NCBI GenBank assembly: GCA_021437785.1
Contig: JAILYB010000011.1
Location: 7,254,001 to 7,318,000 of the forward strand
Direction of reading: 5' to 3'
Source: Rhodomyrtus psidioides
Taxonomy: Eukaryota; Streptophyta; Magnoliopsida; Myrtales; Myrtaceae
Length of the DNA: 64,000 bases
Shown here: positions 19,577-32,499 of the stretch, in pieces
Numbering within the stretch: position 1 is the first letter of the stretch
Layout of the letters: every line of letters begins with the position of its first letter
Translations under genes and position numbers: made by a program
The notes under the pieces: generated by a model
Seen by the model: only the letters and a program-made list of their open reading frames with translations
What the model was told of the DNA's origin: nothing
The model's database searches: none

Positions 19577-22500
19577 TGTCACGCCCCGAACCCGGCGAGC
19601 ACGCAAGCATCCCACCTTCGCCGTTACCTTTGAACATCTCCCAGGAATCAATGGCCACCACTTAAAGGTTCGTATAAAACATGCGTGCGAAAGCGATGAC
19701 AACTCCATATAAATAACTTCTAAAGATGACTTAGGATAAAAAGAAGTACACTTCTCATAAATGTCAAAGTCAGTTACAAATCTAACTCCCAACACATACA
19801 CAGTTCCTAAGGTCTCAAAAAGATAAATCTTTATTTCCTCCAGTGACTTCCTCAAATGCACATCCATGGCAAGCTCGGGTTTCCACCATCTGGGATCTGA
19901 AAAATTTTATCCCACGACGGGGTGAGTTATAAAATCTCAGTAGGCTAAACCTAACCTTAAACTAGGCTGCTAGTACCTCCAGTCACTTTTGAAAAACATG
20001 GTATTTTGGGGTATAAAAGTATTGGCATGGTAAAATAGGGTACTTGACAAAACTTGACATTTCAGTACTCTCAAAACAGCTTGACTCAGTCAAGAAAAAT
20101 CACGATAACTCTAAGCTTCGTACAATGACAGGGTTTTCAATCAGAAGCAATCACTCGACGCCATCTCAAAACATGAGGCAACTTTCACTTCTTTCTCAAA
20201 AGTATCATTCCTCGAAATTTCCAAACAAAAAAACATGTTCTTTACTCTCACGCCCCTTTCTAGGCCAATTTCAAATCATGAGGCAAATTTAAAACTTGTG
20301 AGGCAAACCTCCATACTAGAGGTAAATCATCAAAACATGAGGCATATTCGATTTCTAAAAATCATTCTTGATTTTTTTTTTTGGAAAACAGATCTTTCCA
20401 TATCCGCCCATCCTGGGCCACCCATCTTGGGGCTGCGAGATGATTCGATCTCCATATGACCCGTCGGTCCATATAAGACTCTCGCGTCCAGACCTAGAGA
20501 TGATTCGGTCACCATACGACTCTCGACACCCATTTTCAATCGAGATGAATTGTGCCAATATAGGACTCTCTAGCCGCACGACCTTGTCAGGTCAAATGGG
20601 AGTAACTCCCTCCCAAAACGTTGGCCAAATTACAAATTTCCGGCGATCACACACTCCATTGGCGATCCCACACGCCAGTGCACTTATAATTTTTCTCGGC
20701 GATCCCATAAGCCCTTCGCGATCCCACACGCCTATGCACTTAAGATTTCCTCGGCGATCCCACACCCCATTTACTCATAAAAATTCAATTATAAAAAAAA
20801 CCTCAGTTTTCATTCAAAATTCACGCCTCAATTTTCATTCAAAATCAACTCAGGAAATTCAGTATTTCCTCGCCGAATCAAGGCACTCATTTCAAACGTT
20901 CGTCACTGGACTAAATACATTTCTCGTTACGAAATTCTCAGTAAAACACAAGCATCACACAGCTCAATTCAATCAAATCTCAAATTTGGTCATTCACAAG
21001 TCATCTCAAAACTCAATTGGTAAATCAATCCGCTTCATGCACTCAAATCAATGAGCATTTCTACAAAGCACGCCAAATGGCCCAACCACATGCCACAACT
21101 AGATTAGGACTCCTTAATTCAAACTCAATTTCACAATTTTCACGGCATGAAACCATTCAAGCTTAATCCATAAAAAATAGGACAGATTTGGGTTTCCACG
21201 CGCCTCTCACAAAATCGGTTCACAAAACCATTCAATTCGACTCAAAACTCCGTCCTTTAGTAACTTAACCTCCTAATAAAGGTTTAGGAGCAACTTACCT
21301 CTAGCTTAGGCCAAAAAATCCCATAAAACGATTGACGAAACCTCGCGGCACCAAGCTGTCCATTTTGACCTTCCATGACCAGATTCAATCCTGAGTAAAA
21401 TGGTATTGCTCCATCGAAGTTATATGAAATAAAATTTCATAATATTATAATTCAATATCTTATGGACGCGTGGACGAAAACAAAGCTCAATTCGGATACC
21501 AGACGACTTAGAACGACTCAATTCAAAATTGGTGCGCGCTAAGGACAGATTGGTCGGTCTTAGGGATTTCATGCAAATCGGCCATTAAAACTCATTAAAA
21601 CTCCATTCTAACTCCTCATACTATTCACGAACATGTAGTAATATGTCTTAGAGAGCCTCACCATCAATTTCCGGGCAAGGCGACACCTCGGTGAACTTTT
21701 AAACGACTCGGTTTTCACGGTCCAGTGCAGGGGCAGAATTCTTTTATGCTTCAAGCCGCACTAATCAATCCATAACTCAATCCTAGGTTCCAATTCCTCA
21801 CAAAATAAACTTGCCAACATCTTAGTTTACATGTCTAAGAACCTTACCGAGAGTTTTGAAGCGAAACAATCCCACAAAGCTTTCGAACCACTCAGTTTTC
21901 CCCACCGTCTTCAAGCGGGCAGAATCTGTCCATGAAAGATCAAGGGGTTTCATCCATTAAAACCTATTTCAACTCCCACAAATCCTCAATCTCAACTTGC
22001 TAAACTCTTATACAATGAGTTTAGAGTGACTCACCGAAAATTTGGAGCCATTTGAAGTCCTAATCTCCCAAAAACATATTCTCTCCAAAATCGGATCAGA
22101 TTCTGATCTTTGCCCATTCAAACAGACCTACGGGAATAAATACTGGGCCAAATTGAGCTTATAATACCTTGTTGGAGCGGCAAGACGATAAGCTTTCAGA
22201 TGGCGGTGGTTTTACCTCAATCCAAAGTTATGGCTGGAATAGTGAAATAATTTTTGTCTGTCCGCGAGAGAGCTTCTTGGCCGACAGAGGAAGAAGAAGA
22301 AAAATGAAAGGGAAATGAGGGAGAGGAAGAGGGGCACGGCTGAAGATGGGTTAGGGGGAGTGTTCCACAAATAATTGGTGTCACCCCAAATAATTGGTAT
22401 CACCACCAAATGACACTTGGCTTCTTCCTCATTTGACACTTGTCTTTCTAGAAACTATTGACTTTCTTTGACCATTCGTCCATCAAATTTCGACAGCTAC

Positions 22501-23186
22501 AAGGAGTCTAAAATGACCAAAATGTCCTTTTATATTTCTTAAGACAAGGGCAAGGGTCGAGGGGCAAAATGGTCATTTCACACTTTCTGTCCGAAACATC
22601 GTTTTTCCAAATTTAAATTGCCCTCGATGAGGCGACATCCATTTCAATTCAAATGTTGGAATTCCTCAATGTCCAATACCCAATCTCAAGGTCCAATTTC
22701 ATGTCGAGCTCTCGTCGACTGCAATTCCAGTTTATCTCAAATTGATGGGCGACTCTTGTAGGCGCTACGCATATCGACCTTAGGATTTCTCAAGTCGTGG
22801 CGACTTTGGTTGTCATGTAATTGCGAGGGTTTATCGCTAATTCCTGCGGTCTTGATCTTCGGTATCCGATTTAGGAAATTCTCATAAATTCCACATTGGT
22901 TAAGCGGAATCACCTGCGTCCCAACGTATAACGCTAGCAAGGCATTCCATGATCGTTCCTAGATCGATCTCTGCTGGCCCAAAATATTCCCTTGACAATC
23001 CTTATGGTCAAAGTGCCATTTCTCATTCAAATTCCCCAAGTCTACGTACCCGACTCCGTGGTAGTCTTTCCCTTTCGGTCAGTTAACTCGAGAGTGGCTT
23101 GCTCCGAGCGAGATACAACTGAAATACGTCGATCGATATCCTTCCATTCCATAGCTTCGAGAGGGGCCGAAATTCGGAATGTCACA
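19577..23186 (-). mobile_element. Solo gypsy LTR C (3,610 bp) inside LTR B
   Basis: Starts TGTCACGCCCCGAACCC and ends CGGAATGTCACA, with no PBS or purine tract on either side. Flanks TATCA (19572-19576) and CATCA (23187-23191) form a 5-bp target duplication with one mismatch. Promoter block CCCACGACGGGGTGAGTTATAAAATCTCAG near 19911-19940. U3 arrays: GAGATGATTCGGTC...GACTCTC units (20437-20575) and GGCGATCCCACACGCC units (20640-20770). A GA/CT-rich stretch lies near 22260-22330. It arose by recombination between the two LTRs of an earlier element. Confidence 0.88.
20437..20770 (-). repeat. U3 hairpin arrays of LTR C (two unit types)
   Basis: First type: GAGATGATTC...GACTCTC units with GAGA/TCTC arms (20437-20575). 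Second type: GGCGATCCCACACGCC, where GGCG and CGCC enclose ATCCCACA (best copy 20661-20676), with variants near 20697, 20716 and 20753. The eight-base loop resembles ATCAAACA of LTR A although the stem differs. Confidence 0.65.
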
Positions 23187-23688
23187 CATCAAGCATGCAA
23201 TTGAGTCACAATTCATCGACTCATGCCAAATTCCACACACGGCACTACTTCACCAATTAATCACAGTATCACTTCAACATTCTTGGCATGACAACATGAC
23301 ATTTAATCAAGACAAGTCAGCAACGTCACAATTCGAACCGGTCAGATTTTGGTTCCGCACATATCATGCCAAAACAGCCCATAAATCTTCATGAATCAAA
23401 CTCTAATTTGTCCCTTGGTAACCTAACATCCTAATAGAGGGTTAGTATCAACTTACCATGAAATTTGACCAAGGAATGCCCCAGAACATGCATCAATAGC
23501 TCACAGCACTAAGTTGATCCGAAATTGGCAGAACTGCCCTCTTGGATGTCTATACAAAAATCAACCATTAAACTCCATCATAATCACTTCAAACCTCAAC
23601 CAATGATCCCTTAACATGCTAAAATAAGTATAAAGATCAACTCACTACTTGAACCAAGTGAAATCAGCTGTAGAATAGCCTTCCAAGT

Positions 23689-26600
23689 TGTGACATTCTG
23701 AATTCCAACCCCACTTGAGGCTATTGAATGGAAGGATATCGATCGTGTATTTCAGTTATAACTCGCTCAGAGTTGGCCACTCTTGAGTTAACTGACCAAA
23801 AGGGAAAGACTAACGTGGAGTCGGGTATGTGGACCTGAGGGATTTGAATGAGAAATGTCACTTTGACCATAAGAATTGTCGAGGGAATATTTTGGGCCAG
23901 CAGAGATCGATCTAGGAATGATCATGGAATGCCTTGCTAGCGTTATACGTTGGGACGCGGGTGATTCCCCTTAACCAATGTGTAATTTGCGAGAATTTCC
24001 TTTATCGGATTCCGATGATCAGGACCGCAGGAGCTAGCGATAAACCCTCGTAATTACATGACAACCAAAGTCGCCACGGCTTGAGAAAAATCCCAAGGTC
24101 GATACACGTAGCACCTGCAAGAGTCACCCGTCAGTTTGAGATAAACTGGAATTACAGTCGACGAGAGTTCGACATGAAAATGGACCTCGAGATTGAGGTA
24201 TTGGATATTGAGGAATTTCAACATTTGAATTGAAATGGAAATCGCCTCATCGAGGGCAATTTAGATTATAAACATGAAATTTCGGACGACACATGCAAAA
24301 TGACCATTTTACCCCTCACGCCTTGCCCTTGCCTTTAGATTTCTAGAAGGGAATTTTTGGTCTTTTTGGATTCCCCTAGTTGCCGAAAATGGGAGGGAAA
24401 ATTGTTCAATGAAAGTCAATGGTGGACCAAACACCTTCTAGAAGCAATGCCATGTGTCATTGTGAAAACAAAGCTTATCCTTCTAGCATTAATTACCAAT
24501 CTTGTCACTTGACCCTAATTATTTGAGGAACACTTCCTCTAGCCCATCTTCAGCCGTGCCCCTCTTCCTCTCCCTCATTTCCCTTTCAATTTTCTTCTTT
24601 TTCCTCTCTCGGCTGAGAAGCTCTCTCGCGGACACACAAAAACTACTTCACTGTTCCGGTCATAACTTTGTCATCCGACATTGGATTGAGGTAAAACTAC
24701 CGCTATCTGAAAGTTTATCGTCTTTCCGTTCCAAAAAGGTATTATAAGGTCAATTTGGCCCAGTATTTATTCCCATAGGTCTGTTTGAATGGACAAATGT
24801 CAGAATCTGATCCGATTTTGGAGATAATCCGTTTTTGGGGGCTTCCGGACTTCAAATGGTTCCAAATTTTCGGTGAGTTACTCTAAACTCATAGAATAAG
24901 AGTTTAGCAAGCTGAGATTAAGGTTTTGTTGGATTTAAAATAGATTTTGATGGAGTAAATGGCTTGGTTTTGTGAGGGCAGAAACTGCCCACTTACTGGC
25001 TGGGTGGAACCGAACCATTATGAGGCTCTTGGAAGTGTCGCCTTGCTATGGATTGCTTGGTAAGACCTCTATTGATGTTGTATGATGTGTTGACAAGGAG
25101 ATCTTGCAAATAATTAGAGTTTAGAAGTGTTTGAAGGGCTGATTTGAGGTGAAAACTGAAAACCGTGTAAATCTGACCCTAGCGCGCACTAATTTTGAAA
25201 TGGCTCCAGTGTCCAAATTGAGCGCCGTTTTCGTTCACACGTCCATAAGACCTTAAAGGATAAGGATATGGAAGTATATTTCTCAAAAGGTCAACAGATC
25301 AATACCAGTTTATTCGGGATTGAATCTGGTTGTGGAAGGCCAATATGGATAGCTTGGTGCCACGACGTTGTGTCGCTCGTTTTGTGGAAATTGCTTGGCC
25401 TAGGCTCGAGGTAAGTTATGTCTAATCCTTTATTAGGATGTTAGGTTACTAAAGGATGAAGTTTTGACTCAAATTGAATGGTTTTATGAACTAATTCTGT
25501 GAGAGGCGCGAGGAAACCCAAATCTGCCATATTTTGATGAATTGAGCTTGAGTGATTTTATGACATGAAAATTATGAAATCGAGGTTGAACTGAGGAGTC
25601 TTAATCCGGTTGTGACATGTGGCTGAGCCATTTGGCGTGCTTTGTGGAAATTCTCACTTGTTTAAGTGCATTAAGCGGATTGGTTTACCAATCGAGTCTT
25701 GCGATAACTTGTGACTGATCAAATTTGAGATTTGATCGATTTGAGCTGAATGATGCTTCTGTTTTACTGAGAATTGCATAATGAGAATCGTGTTTTGTCC
25801 AGCGAGGGACATTTGAAACGAAGGCCTCGAGTAGGCGATGAACTGCTTGATTTCATGAGTTGTTCTTGAATGATGAATTTTGAGGCATGAATTGTTTTCT
25901 TTAAATGAAAATATGAGGGTTTCTTTAATTGAAACTTTTATGAATAAAATGGCGTGTGGGATCGGCAAGAAAATGATATGTGTACTGGCGTGTGGGATCG
26001 CCAATGGCATGTTGGATCACCGAGAAAAATTATAAGTGCACTAGCGTGTGCGATTGCCAAGGAATTATGAAATTTGGCCAATGTATTGGGAGGGAGTTAC
26101 TCCTATTTGACCAGACGAGGTCGTGCGGCTAGAGAGTCCCATACTGACACGATTCATCTCGATTGAAAATGGGCGTCGAGAGTCGTATGGTGACCAAATC
26201 ATATCTAGGTCCAGATGCGAGAGTTTTATATGTACCGACTGGTCATATGGAGATCGAATCATCTTGTAGCCCTAAAGTGGGCGGCCCAGGAAGGGCGAAA
26301 ATGAAATGACTAGTTTTCTAGAAAAGTCAAAGGATGATTTTGAGAAAACTGAATATGCTTCATGTTTTGGAAGTTTGCCTCAAGATCGAAAAGTTTGCAT
26401 CATGAATTGAAAATGGCCCAGAAAGGGCGTGAAAGAAAAGGCCGTAAATTTCGATAATGACATTTTGATGAAATGTGAAAGTTGCCTCATGTTTTGAGAT
26501 GGCGTCGAGTGTTCGCTTTTGATTGGAAAACCTTGCCACTGTACGAAGTTCAGTTTTACTCATGAAATCTTTTGTGACTAAGTCGAGTCGATTTGAAAGT

Positions 26601-27098
26601 ACTAAATGCCATGTTTTGAAAAGTACCCCATTTTGCCATGCCAAGGTTTTTGTTACCAAAATACCTTATTTTTCAAAAGTGTCTGGAGGTACTGGTAGCC
26701 TAGTTTAGGGTTAGGTTCAACTTACTGAGATTATGTATCTCACCCCGTCGTGGGACCAATATTTTCAGGTCTTAGACGTAGGAAACCCGAGCTCGCCAGG
26801 GATTGGCATTCGATGAGTTCACTGGAAGAAATGATTACGAATCCTTTTGTAACCTTAGGGTTGTAATGATGAATTAGGGGATTTAGATTTGCAATCTCTG
26901 ATGTATGATTGACCTTTATAAAAGGTGTTCCACTTTGTCCTAAGTCATCTTATGTTATTTTTATGTATGGAGTTGTTCTCGCTTTCGCATGCATGCTTCA
27001 TATAGGTCTGTAAGTTTTTGTCGTTGGTTCTTGGGAGATCATTGAAGGTGACGGCGAATGTGGGACGCTCGCGTGCTCGCCGGGTTCGGGACGTGACA
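23689..27098 (+). mobile_element. Solo gypsy LTR D (3,410 bp), opposite orientation, inside LTR B
   Basis: Starts TGTGACATTCTGAATTCC and ends GGGACGTGACA. A perfect 5-bp target duplication CAAGT flanks it (23684-23688, 27099-27103). It has no internal sequence, so it is a solo LTR. It is of the same subfamily as LTR C but inverted relative to it. U3 arrays at 25970-26280 include GGCGTGTGGGATCGCC at 25987-26002. Promoter block at 26721-26757. Confidence 0.93.
26721..26757 (+). promoter_or_regulatory. Conserved LTR promoter block (LTR D)
   Basis: CTTACTGAGATTATGTATCTC followed by ACCCCGTCGTGGGACC and ATTTTCAG. GAGAT and ATCTC are inverted around an AT-rich centre. The functional role is inferred from its conservation in all LTRs of the window. 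Confidence 0.5.
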
Positions 27099-28261
27099 CA
27101 AGTTCTCGATTTGGTTAAGGAAAACACAATCTGTTTGGTTTAAGGAAAATGCCACAAACATCCATCACAATCTATTGAATCCACAAAAAACCTCAACCAT
27201 CCACCTCTTAACATGTTAATCTAAGCTTGAGAATCAACTTACCAAGAATTGAGCAAGCAAACTCCATGAAATCCCCCTTGAAGCTCACAGTCCAAACTGG
27301 GCAGAATAGGTCTGGTTCTCGTCCGAAAAAACCACAAGAGAATCATCCCTTAAATCCCACTATAATCCTTCCTCAATCGACAAACATAATTGTATATGTC
27401 TTAACTAGGTTTGAGAGGTGGTCTTACTAAGGATCAAGCCAAAACAAGCTCGAAAATCCAACTTGAAGCTCCTCGGGTCGGAACAAGGTCGGGCAGCGAC
27501 CTTTGCTGTTTCAAACCTTTCTACGGGACAAATGGATGGGTGGATTTGGGTTCATAATATCTTATTGGAACGACAAGAGAATAAGCTTTCTAATGGTGGG
27601 TAGTTCATCTCCATTTGACAATGGATGAAGAAGTTTTGGCCAGAATAGTGAGCGGCAACGGGTGTCACGACCCGGACCTGACGAGCATGCGAACATCACC
27701 CAGGCCATTCATATATTTATTCTCCCAGGATTCCTCGGCCAATCAGTCTTAACATCAAGAAGAAACAAGGTCACAGAAGTAGTATAATAACACCATTCAA
27801 CTTAATAACGAGATGAATCAGGACAAACGAGTACACTTCTCTTCTTTCATAAAATACACCTTTCTCTCAGTTATTCATGGTCAAATGCTAGAGATTCAGT
27901 TCCTATATCCACAACTCATAAATACAATCCCTAAAATTCAAAATGTGATTTCATATCTTGTAATTCCTTCTTCGAACACCCCACTTCGACAAACTTATCG
28001 TTTCTTCATCTCTGGGACCTGAAAAATGTTAATCCCCAATGGGGTGAGATATAAATCTCAGCAAGTGAAACCCAACCTAGACCAAACCACTAGTCCCACT
28101 AGACTACACAATAATGCAAGAATGAAGAGAACTCATCAAGCAATGGCATTTGGCAATTCAACATCACTTACTCAATTGCTTGATATAAGTACACCCACCA
28201 TCAAATACACATCATCACATGAGATCTCAGCTTTGTACATTAACGCAATATATGATTTAAT

Positions 28262-28514
28262 CATCGCCAGGGCCCACGGCAGCGATGTATCGCCAGGGCT
28301 TCAAGCCGCGATATAATTTCATAGGGCTCCAAGCCAAATCATCACCAGAGGCCATGGCTGCGATGTAATTCACAAGGGAATCTAGCCAAATCATCGCCAG
28401 GGCCCACGGCCGCGATGTAGTTTCAATTTACTCAAGCATCGCCAGGGCCCACGGCCGCGATGTAATTTCTCAGGGCCCACGGCCAATTCACTAGTAATAA
28501 TAGGGCCCACTGCC
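28262..28514 (-). repeat. U3 array of CATCGC...GCGATG hairpins (LTR E)
   Basis: Units such as CATCGC + 14 bases + GCGATG at 28262-28287, 28392-28417 and 28437-28462, each enclosing a second inverted pair GGCC/GGCC. A divergent unit near 28289-28314 has GGCTT/AAGCC inside, and a partial unit near 28326 has GGCT/AGCC, so the inner stem changes on both arms. It sits about 200 bp upstream of the promoter block, like the unrelated arrays of the other LTRs. Confidence 0.75.
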
Positions 28515-29110
28515 AATTCAATAACACACTATCAATCATCATGCTTTTAAAGCACAATCACGCTACACCAGACAACTATCCAGTAGCGTCCTAGGGTTCA
28601 AGTAAGGGTTTAGGAACCACTTACCTCTTTAAGCAAGCTAGCATAATCCATTCAAATGAGCTACCTAGCTCAACAAGCTCTCGGTCAACAAGGTTCACAC
28701 ACGGTCCTAGAAAATTTCACCAATTCCACATTAAAACTCATTCAATTGCCAATTCCCTTGTACATATGTCATGCCCTGCGTCCATAATAGCGCGCGAACA
28801 TCCCTTCTTATAAAAATTATTCATCGTGATTTACCCCAGGATCGAATCATCCTTCGATTCACTCACGAAATGAAATGCGCATGCGGAAGCGACAAATAAA
28901 ACTACATACATAAAACTTCTACAAGATGACTTAGAATGCATACAACCCAATTTACAACACAATCAGTTCACAATACTTAACTTCATACACAAAACATAAC
29001 TGGATCGTTCCTAAATCCCAAACAACCTATCTCAGGGGAACGTCCGAAAGGAAATAGTGCGGCTAACTATACGCATCTGGTTTGACGACATCCATCATCT
29101 TTGGTTCAGG

Positions 29111-29399
29111 TTATTCATCTTCATGTTCAACATCGGGATCTTCCAGTATATCGTTGGGAACCTCAGGTGGGTCGGCAACCCAAAGTGTGTCGACAGGTAC
29201 AGCACTCTCTTCTAACGGACCAACTAGGGTGTCTCCATCTCGGAATGTCCAAGCCTCAAAAGTATGGGGGAATCAGGTACTGGCCTCCTTCGTCAACCCA
29301 AATAACGCTCGTCGTCATAGTATACACCTTACCCTCGCTAGTAGTAAACTTCGAATCCCAAGTCTCAATTTCCTTCGGGAGTCCAAAACGTCTCGTCAT
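29111..29399 (-). pseudogene. Acidic LTR-encoded reading frame (LTR F copy), frameshifted
   Basis: The frame starts at ATG 29397-29399 and stops at 29256-29258 after 47 residues (MTRRFGLPKEIETWDS..., SVIWVDEGGQY). The next frame continues the similarity (FEAWTFRDGDTLVGPL) to TAA at 29111-29113. The shift falls in or near a run of five C on the coding strand. With it ignored, GGQYLIPHTFEAWTFRD aligns without gaps to GTDHWRPDRYPAWWYRD of LTR1. Compared with the LTR I copy, GAA has become the TAA stop. Function unknown. Confidence 0.5.
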
Positions 29400-29434
29400 A
29401 GTGATCGGGGTCAACGATTAAGGTCTGAAAAATG

Positions 29435-29465
29435 GGTCCCACGACGGGGTGAGATAAATCTCAAT
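29435..29465 (-). promoter_or_regulatory. Conserved LTR promoter block (LTR F)
   Basis: GTCCCACGACGGGGTGAGATAAATCTCAAT on the plus strand: GAGAT/ATCTC inverted around an AT centre, next to the CCCCGTCGTGGGAC motif on the minus strand. The LTR reading frame begins about 35 bp downstream. Confidence 0.5.
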
Positions 29466-29689
29466 AAGCTAGTCCTAACCCTAGGCTAGACACTTAGTAC
29501 TTCCAGACACTCCCAAACACATGCAATGACCAATCAATCAAGAACGAGGCAAAAGGCACAATAATCATTCAATCAAGGCAAGTCATAGTAAGATTCTCAA
29601 TCCCAGACTAAGCTTCGTACTTTGGCACTCGATCACTCACAGTATATAGGATATTACTCATACTTGATACAATTGCACTTTCCATGGCT

Positions 29690-29880
29690 AGGCCCGCGTC
29701 ATCTTAGGCGCATTAGGCATATCTCATCATTCAATCCCGCGTCATATAGGCGCATCGGGATTTCTCATCATTCAATCCCGCGTCATATAGGCGCATCAGG
29801 ATTTCTCAATCCCGCGTCACATAGGTGCATCAGGATTTCTCATCATTCCACCATGCGTCATATAGGCTCATCAGGATTTC
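29690..29880 (-). repeat. U3 array of five CCCGCGTCATATAGGCGCATCAGG units (LTR F)
   Basis: Five units. Flanks pair in the first four: G/C in unit 1 and AAT/ATT in units 2-4. The fifth unit is degenerate. It ends about 225 bp upstream of the promoter block. Confidence 0.8.
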
Positions 29881-32167
29881 ACAAGTACATGAGCTCATAA
29901 TTAGAATCGATTATAGCTAACACATTCAATCGAGTGTTTTATCAATTCAAGGCATTATTTAGTTATCACCTCCCCAATCTCACGTCACGATGCCACAATG
30001 CACCAATTAAAAAGGCTAGGCCATATTAATACTTCATGATCGAATATAATTCGATTAGGGGAAAATTATCATTTATCATCATCATCACCATTCGACCAAA
30101 CCGAGACCATGGGGTCGATTTGTCAATTTAATCATTCCAAGCACCAACACATCACACAAGGCCGAATTCAATTAATCGAGGCATCAATTCAATCACTCTA
30201 TTCCATATTAGGTCACGGCCAAGTAGCAGTAACATACAATGGTCATTTTAAAGTGATGAAACACCATAATTCTCCCATGGCCGAATTCCACCTATTGGGA
30301 TCATCGATTTAATCATTCATTCCTCGCATTCTAGTCCATGGCCGAATTCACCTAGGCCCCAACAACATGTCCCATTAACTCAATCTAGCTCAATTCACTC
30401 CTAGTACACTCAATAGGCACGAATGGGCATTCGGTCCATACAAGAACACATCCACTAGCTTATTACAACCATGGGTTCAACATTACCAGAGTTACCCGTC
30501 ATCAATCATAATCGGTTCCTAGCATCACAGATTCGGTCCTCTAGAATCTCCCCTAGAACAACCCACAAGATCCTTTGAACCTAACCATCACTCGGTCCTT
30601 CCATCATCCAAGTTACTAACAAAAGGTTAGAGCTAGCTTACCAAGTCAATGAGCCAAGGAAAACTGGTTGAAGCGATGGTGGAGCTCACGGCCCAAATCT
30701 GATCCGACGAGGGGTGTTTAGCTCCCTAGAAGTTCCACACGAAATGGCCAAGAACAAACATCAATATTACTCCTAACTCAAGTTTCCGACCATCTAATAT
30801 CTTCATCTAAGCTCCATGAGTCACTTACGTAAGTTTAAGGAAGAACTCCTCAAGAACCGTCCGTGGTTTCCTCTCGGTTCTAATCTGGTCGGGGGTGTTC
30901 GTGCGGTTTCCGGGCTTGAACGGTAGTTCTTCCACGATCCAAGAGGGAGAGGAGGCCGTGCGGTGATGGCTTGAGGTGGTCGGCGGTGGTCTACCGCGAG
31001 GAGACCGAGAGAGCGGACGAGGGAGCAAGAGAGAGCCGAGAGAGAACGAGAGAAATGAGAGAGTGAGGGAGAGTGGTCGGCCGAATGATGTAGGAGGGAG
31101 GAGGAAGTGTTCTTGCTTCCTTCAAATCAAGTGCAAGAGTGAGAGTGATTGATTGGGAGTGGTTGGAGGGGTATGACAATGAATAGTGGCTTAGAATGAC
31201 AAGATGTAAGGAAGTGGTTGAAGGGAAAGTTGTCATATCCATCAAGTCCAATCTTGTCTCATCTTGTCATCTCACAAATCAATGGTCAAATGACCATAAA
31301 GCCCCTCAAATTTTCGGCCAAGAATGGTGGATGGCAATTGTCCAAATTGCACTTACTCATCTCTAAAGTAAAGGTCATTAATCTAAGGGTAAGAAGGAAA
31401 TTCCTAATCGTCGGTCCGAATTTCACTTTTCTAAAAGCGAACGGGCGAATCCTAGCCTTAATGGTTCTCGATGAGGCGACGTCCAATTTATTACCGTTGG
31501 AATTTTCGAATATCCGACGCCCAATTCTGAAATCCAATTTGTCACGCCTCGCGTCCTAATAAGAGCGCGCGAGCATCCCTTCTATTGTCTTTAATCGCGA
31601 TTTACCCCAGGATCGAATCGTTTAACGATACACTCACAGAATCAAAATGCATATGCGGAAGCGATGAATAAACTCCATACACAAAACTTTGACAAGATGA
31701 CTTAGAACATAAAGATGTGCACTCCTCAATATCGGCAAATACACTTCAAAGGTTACAGTCGTCCAATACCAATGGTTCAATTCTAAATCCACAAATCCTA
31801 GTAAAATTTCTAAGACCACAAGTGAGTTTATATCCATTCTCTCCACATCACTTCTTCGAATGCCAATCCATGGCAACCTCGGGTTTCCATCGCCTAGGAC
31901 CTGAAAATGTTGGTCCCACAACGGGGTGAGATAAGATCTCAATAAGCTAACCCTAAACCCAAACTAGGCACTTAGTACTTCCAGACACTACCTAACACAT
32001 GCAATGACCAATAAATCATGAATAAAGCAATTGGCGCATAATAATTCAAATAAGGCGGAGGCATAGTAACATTCCTGAGCCCAGGCTAAACTTCGTACTT
32101 TGGCACTAAAATATTCATATCATAAACAGTGTACTCATACTTGATACCACCATAATTCCCAGGATTG

Positions 32168-32364
32168 AGCCCGCGTCATATAGGCGCCTCAGGCACTTCT
32201 CATCACTTAGCCCGCGTCATAAAGGCGCCTCAGGCATTTCTCCTCAGTCAAGCCCGCGTCGTATATGCGCATCAGGCATTTACCACATTACTCAATCCTG
32301 CGTCGTATAGGCGCATCAGGATATCGCATTAACCAATCCCGCGTCATATAGGCGCCTCAGGATT
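32168..32364 (-). repeat. U3 array of five hairpin units (LTR G)
   Basis: Five CCCGCGTCATATAGGCGCCTCAGG-type units, about 42 bp apart. Flanking pairs vary in step: G/C, G/C, G/C, then AT/AT, then AAT/ATT. LTR H has seven units at the same place. Confidence 0.8.
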
Positions 32365-32499
32365 TCACATCAAATAAGCTCATAATTTAAACAAGTATGA
32401 CTAAGTACAATCAATTGAGCAATTTATCCATTCAAGGCATCAATTACTATTTTCGTCACGTGGTCATTATCATATTAATATAGTCATTTGCCAAATAAT

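Larger units (their letters stand above)
18254..27662 (-). mobile_element. Gypsy 5' LTR B, split by insertions
   Basis: LTR B starts TGTCACGCCCCGGACC at 18254. Its own sequence is 18254-19576, 23192-23688 and 27104-27662; the gaps are solo LTR C, solo LTR D and target duplications. It is broken again at 27663 by LTR E's element, and its true end is not in the window. Promoter block: CCCAGGACAGGGTGAGATATAAATCTCAG (18594-18622). Array at 18900-19262. This is the oldest recognisable layer of the nest. Confidence 0.8.
28767..31539 (-). mobile_element. LTR F of element 2, left segment (continues 44311-44811)
   Basis: Starts TGTCATGCCCTGCGTCC. It is interrupted at 31539 by element 1 and resumes at 44311, ending GAATATCACA at 44811; total about 3.27 kb against 3.23 kb for LTR I. 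It carries an LTR reading frame (29111-29399), a promoter block (29435-29465) and a hairpin array (29690-29880). At the break, LTR I reads on through GTCCAATTCG (52361-52370), an intact copy of the target. Confidence 0.9.

Noticed and set aside
28262..29880. CRISPR-like arrays of short repeats with spacers
   Set aside because: The repeats are imperfect, irregularly spaced and inside LTRs of a plant genome; there are no cas genes. They are U3 hairpin arrays.
29622..29900. A histidine/serine-rich 92-codon frame with repeats (RRIGISHHS type)
   Set aside because: It is the translation of the F hairpin array; unit spacing and flanks are explained by the DNA repeat.
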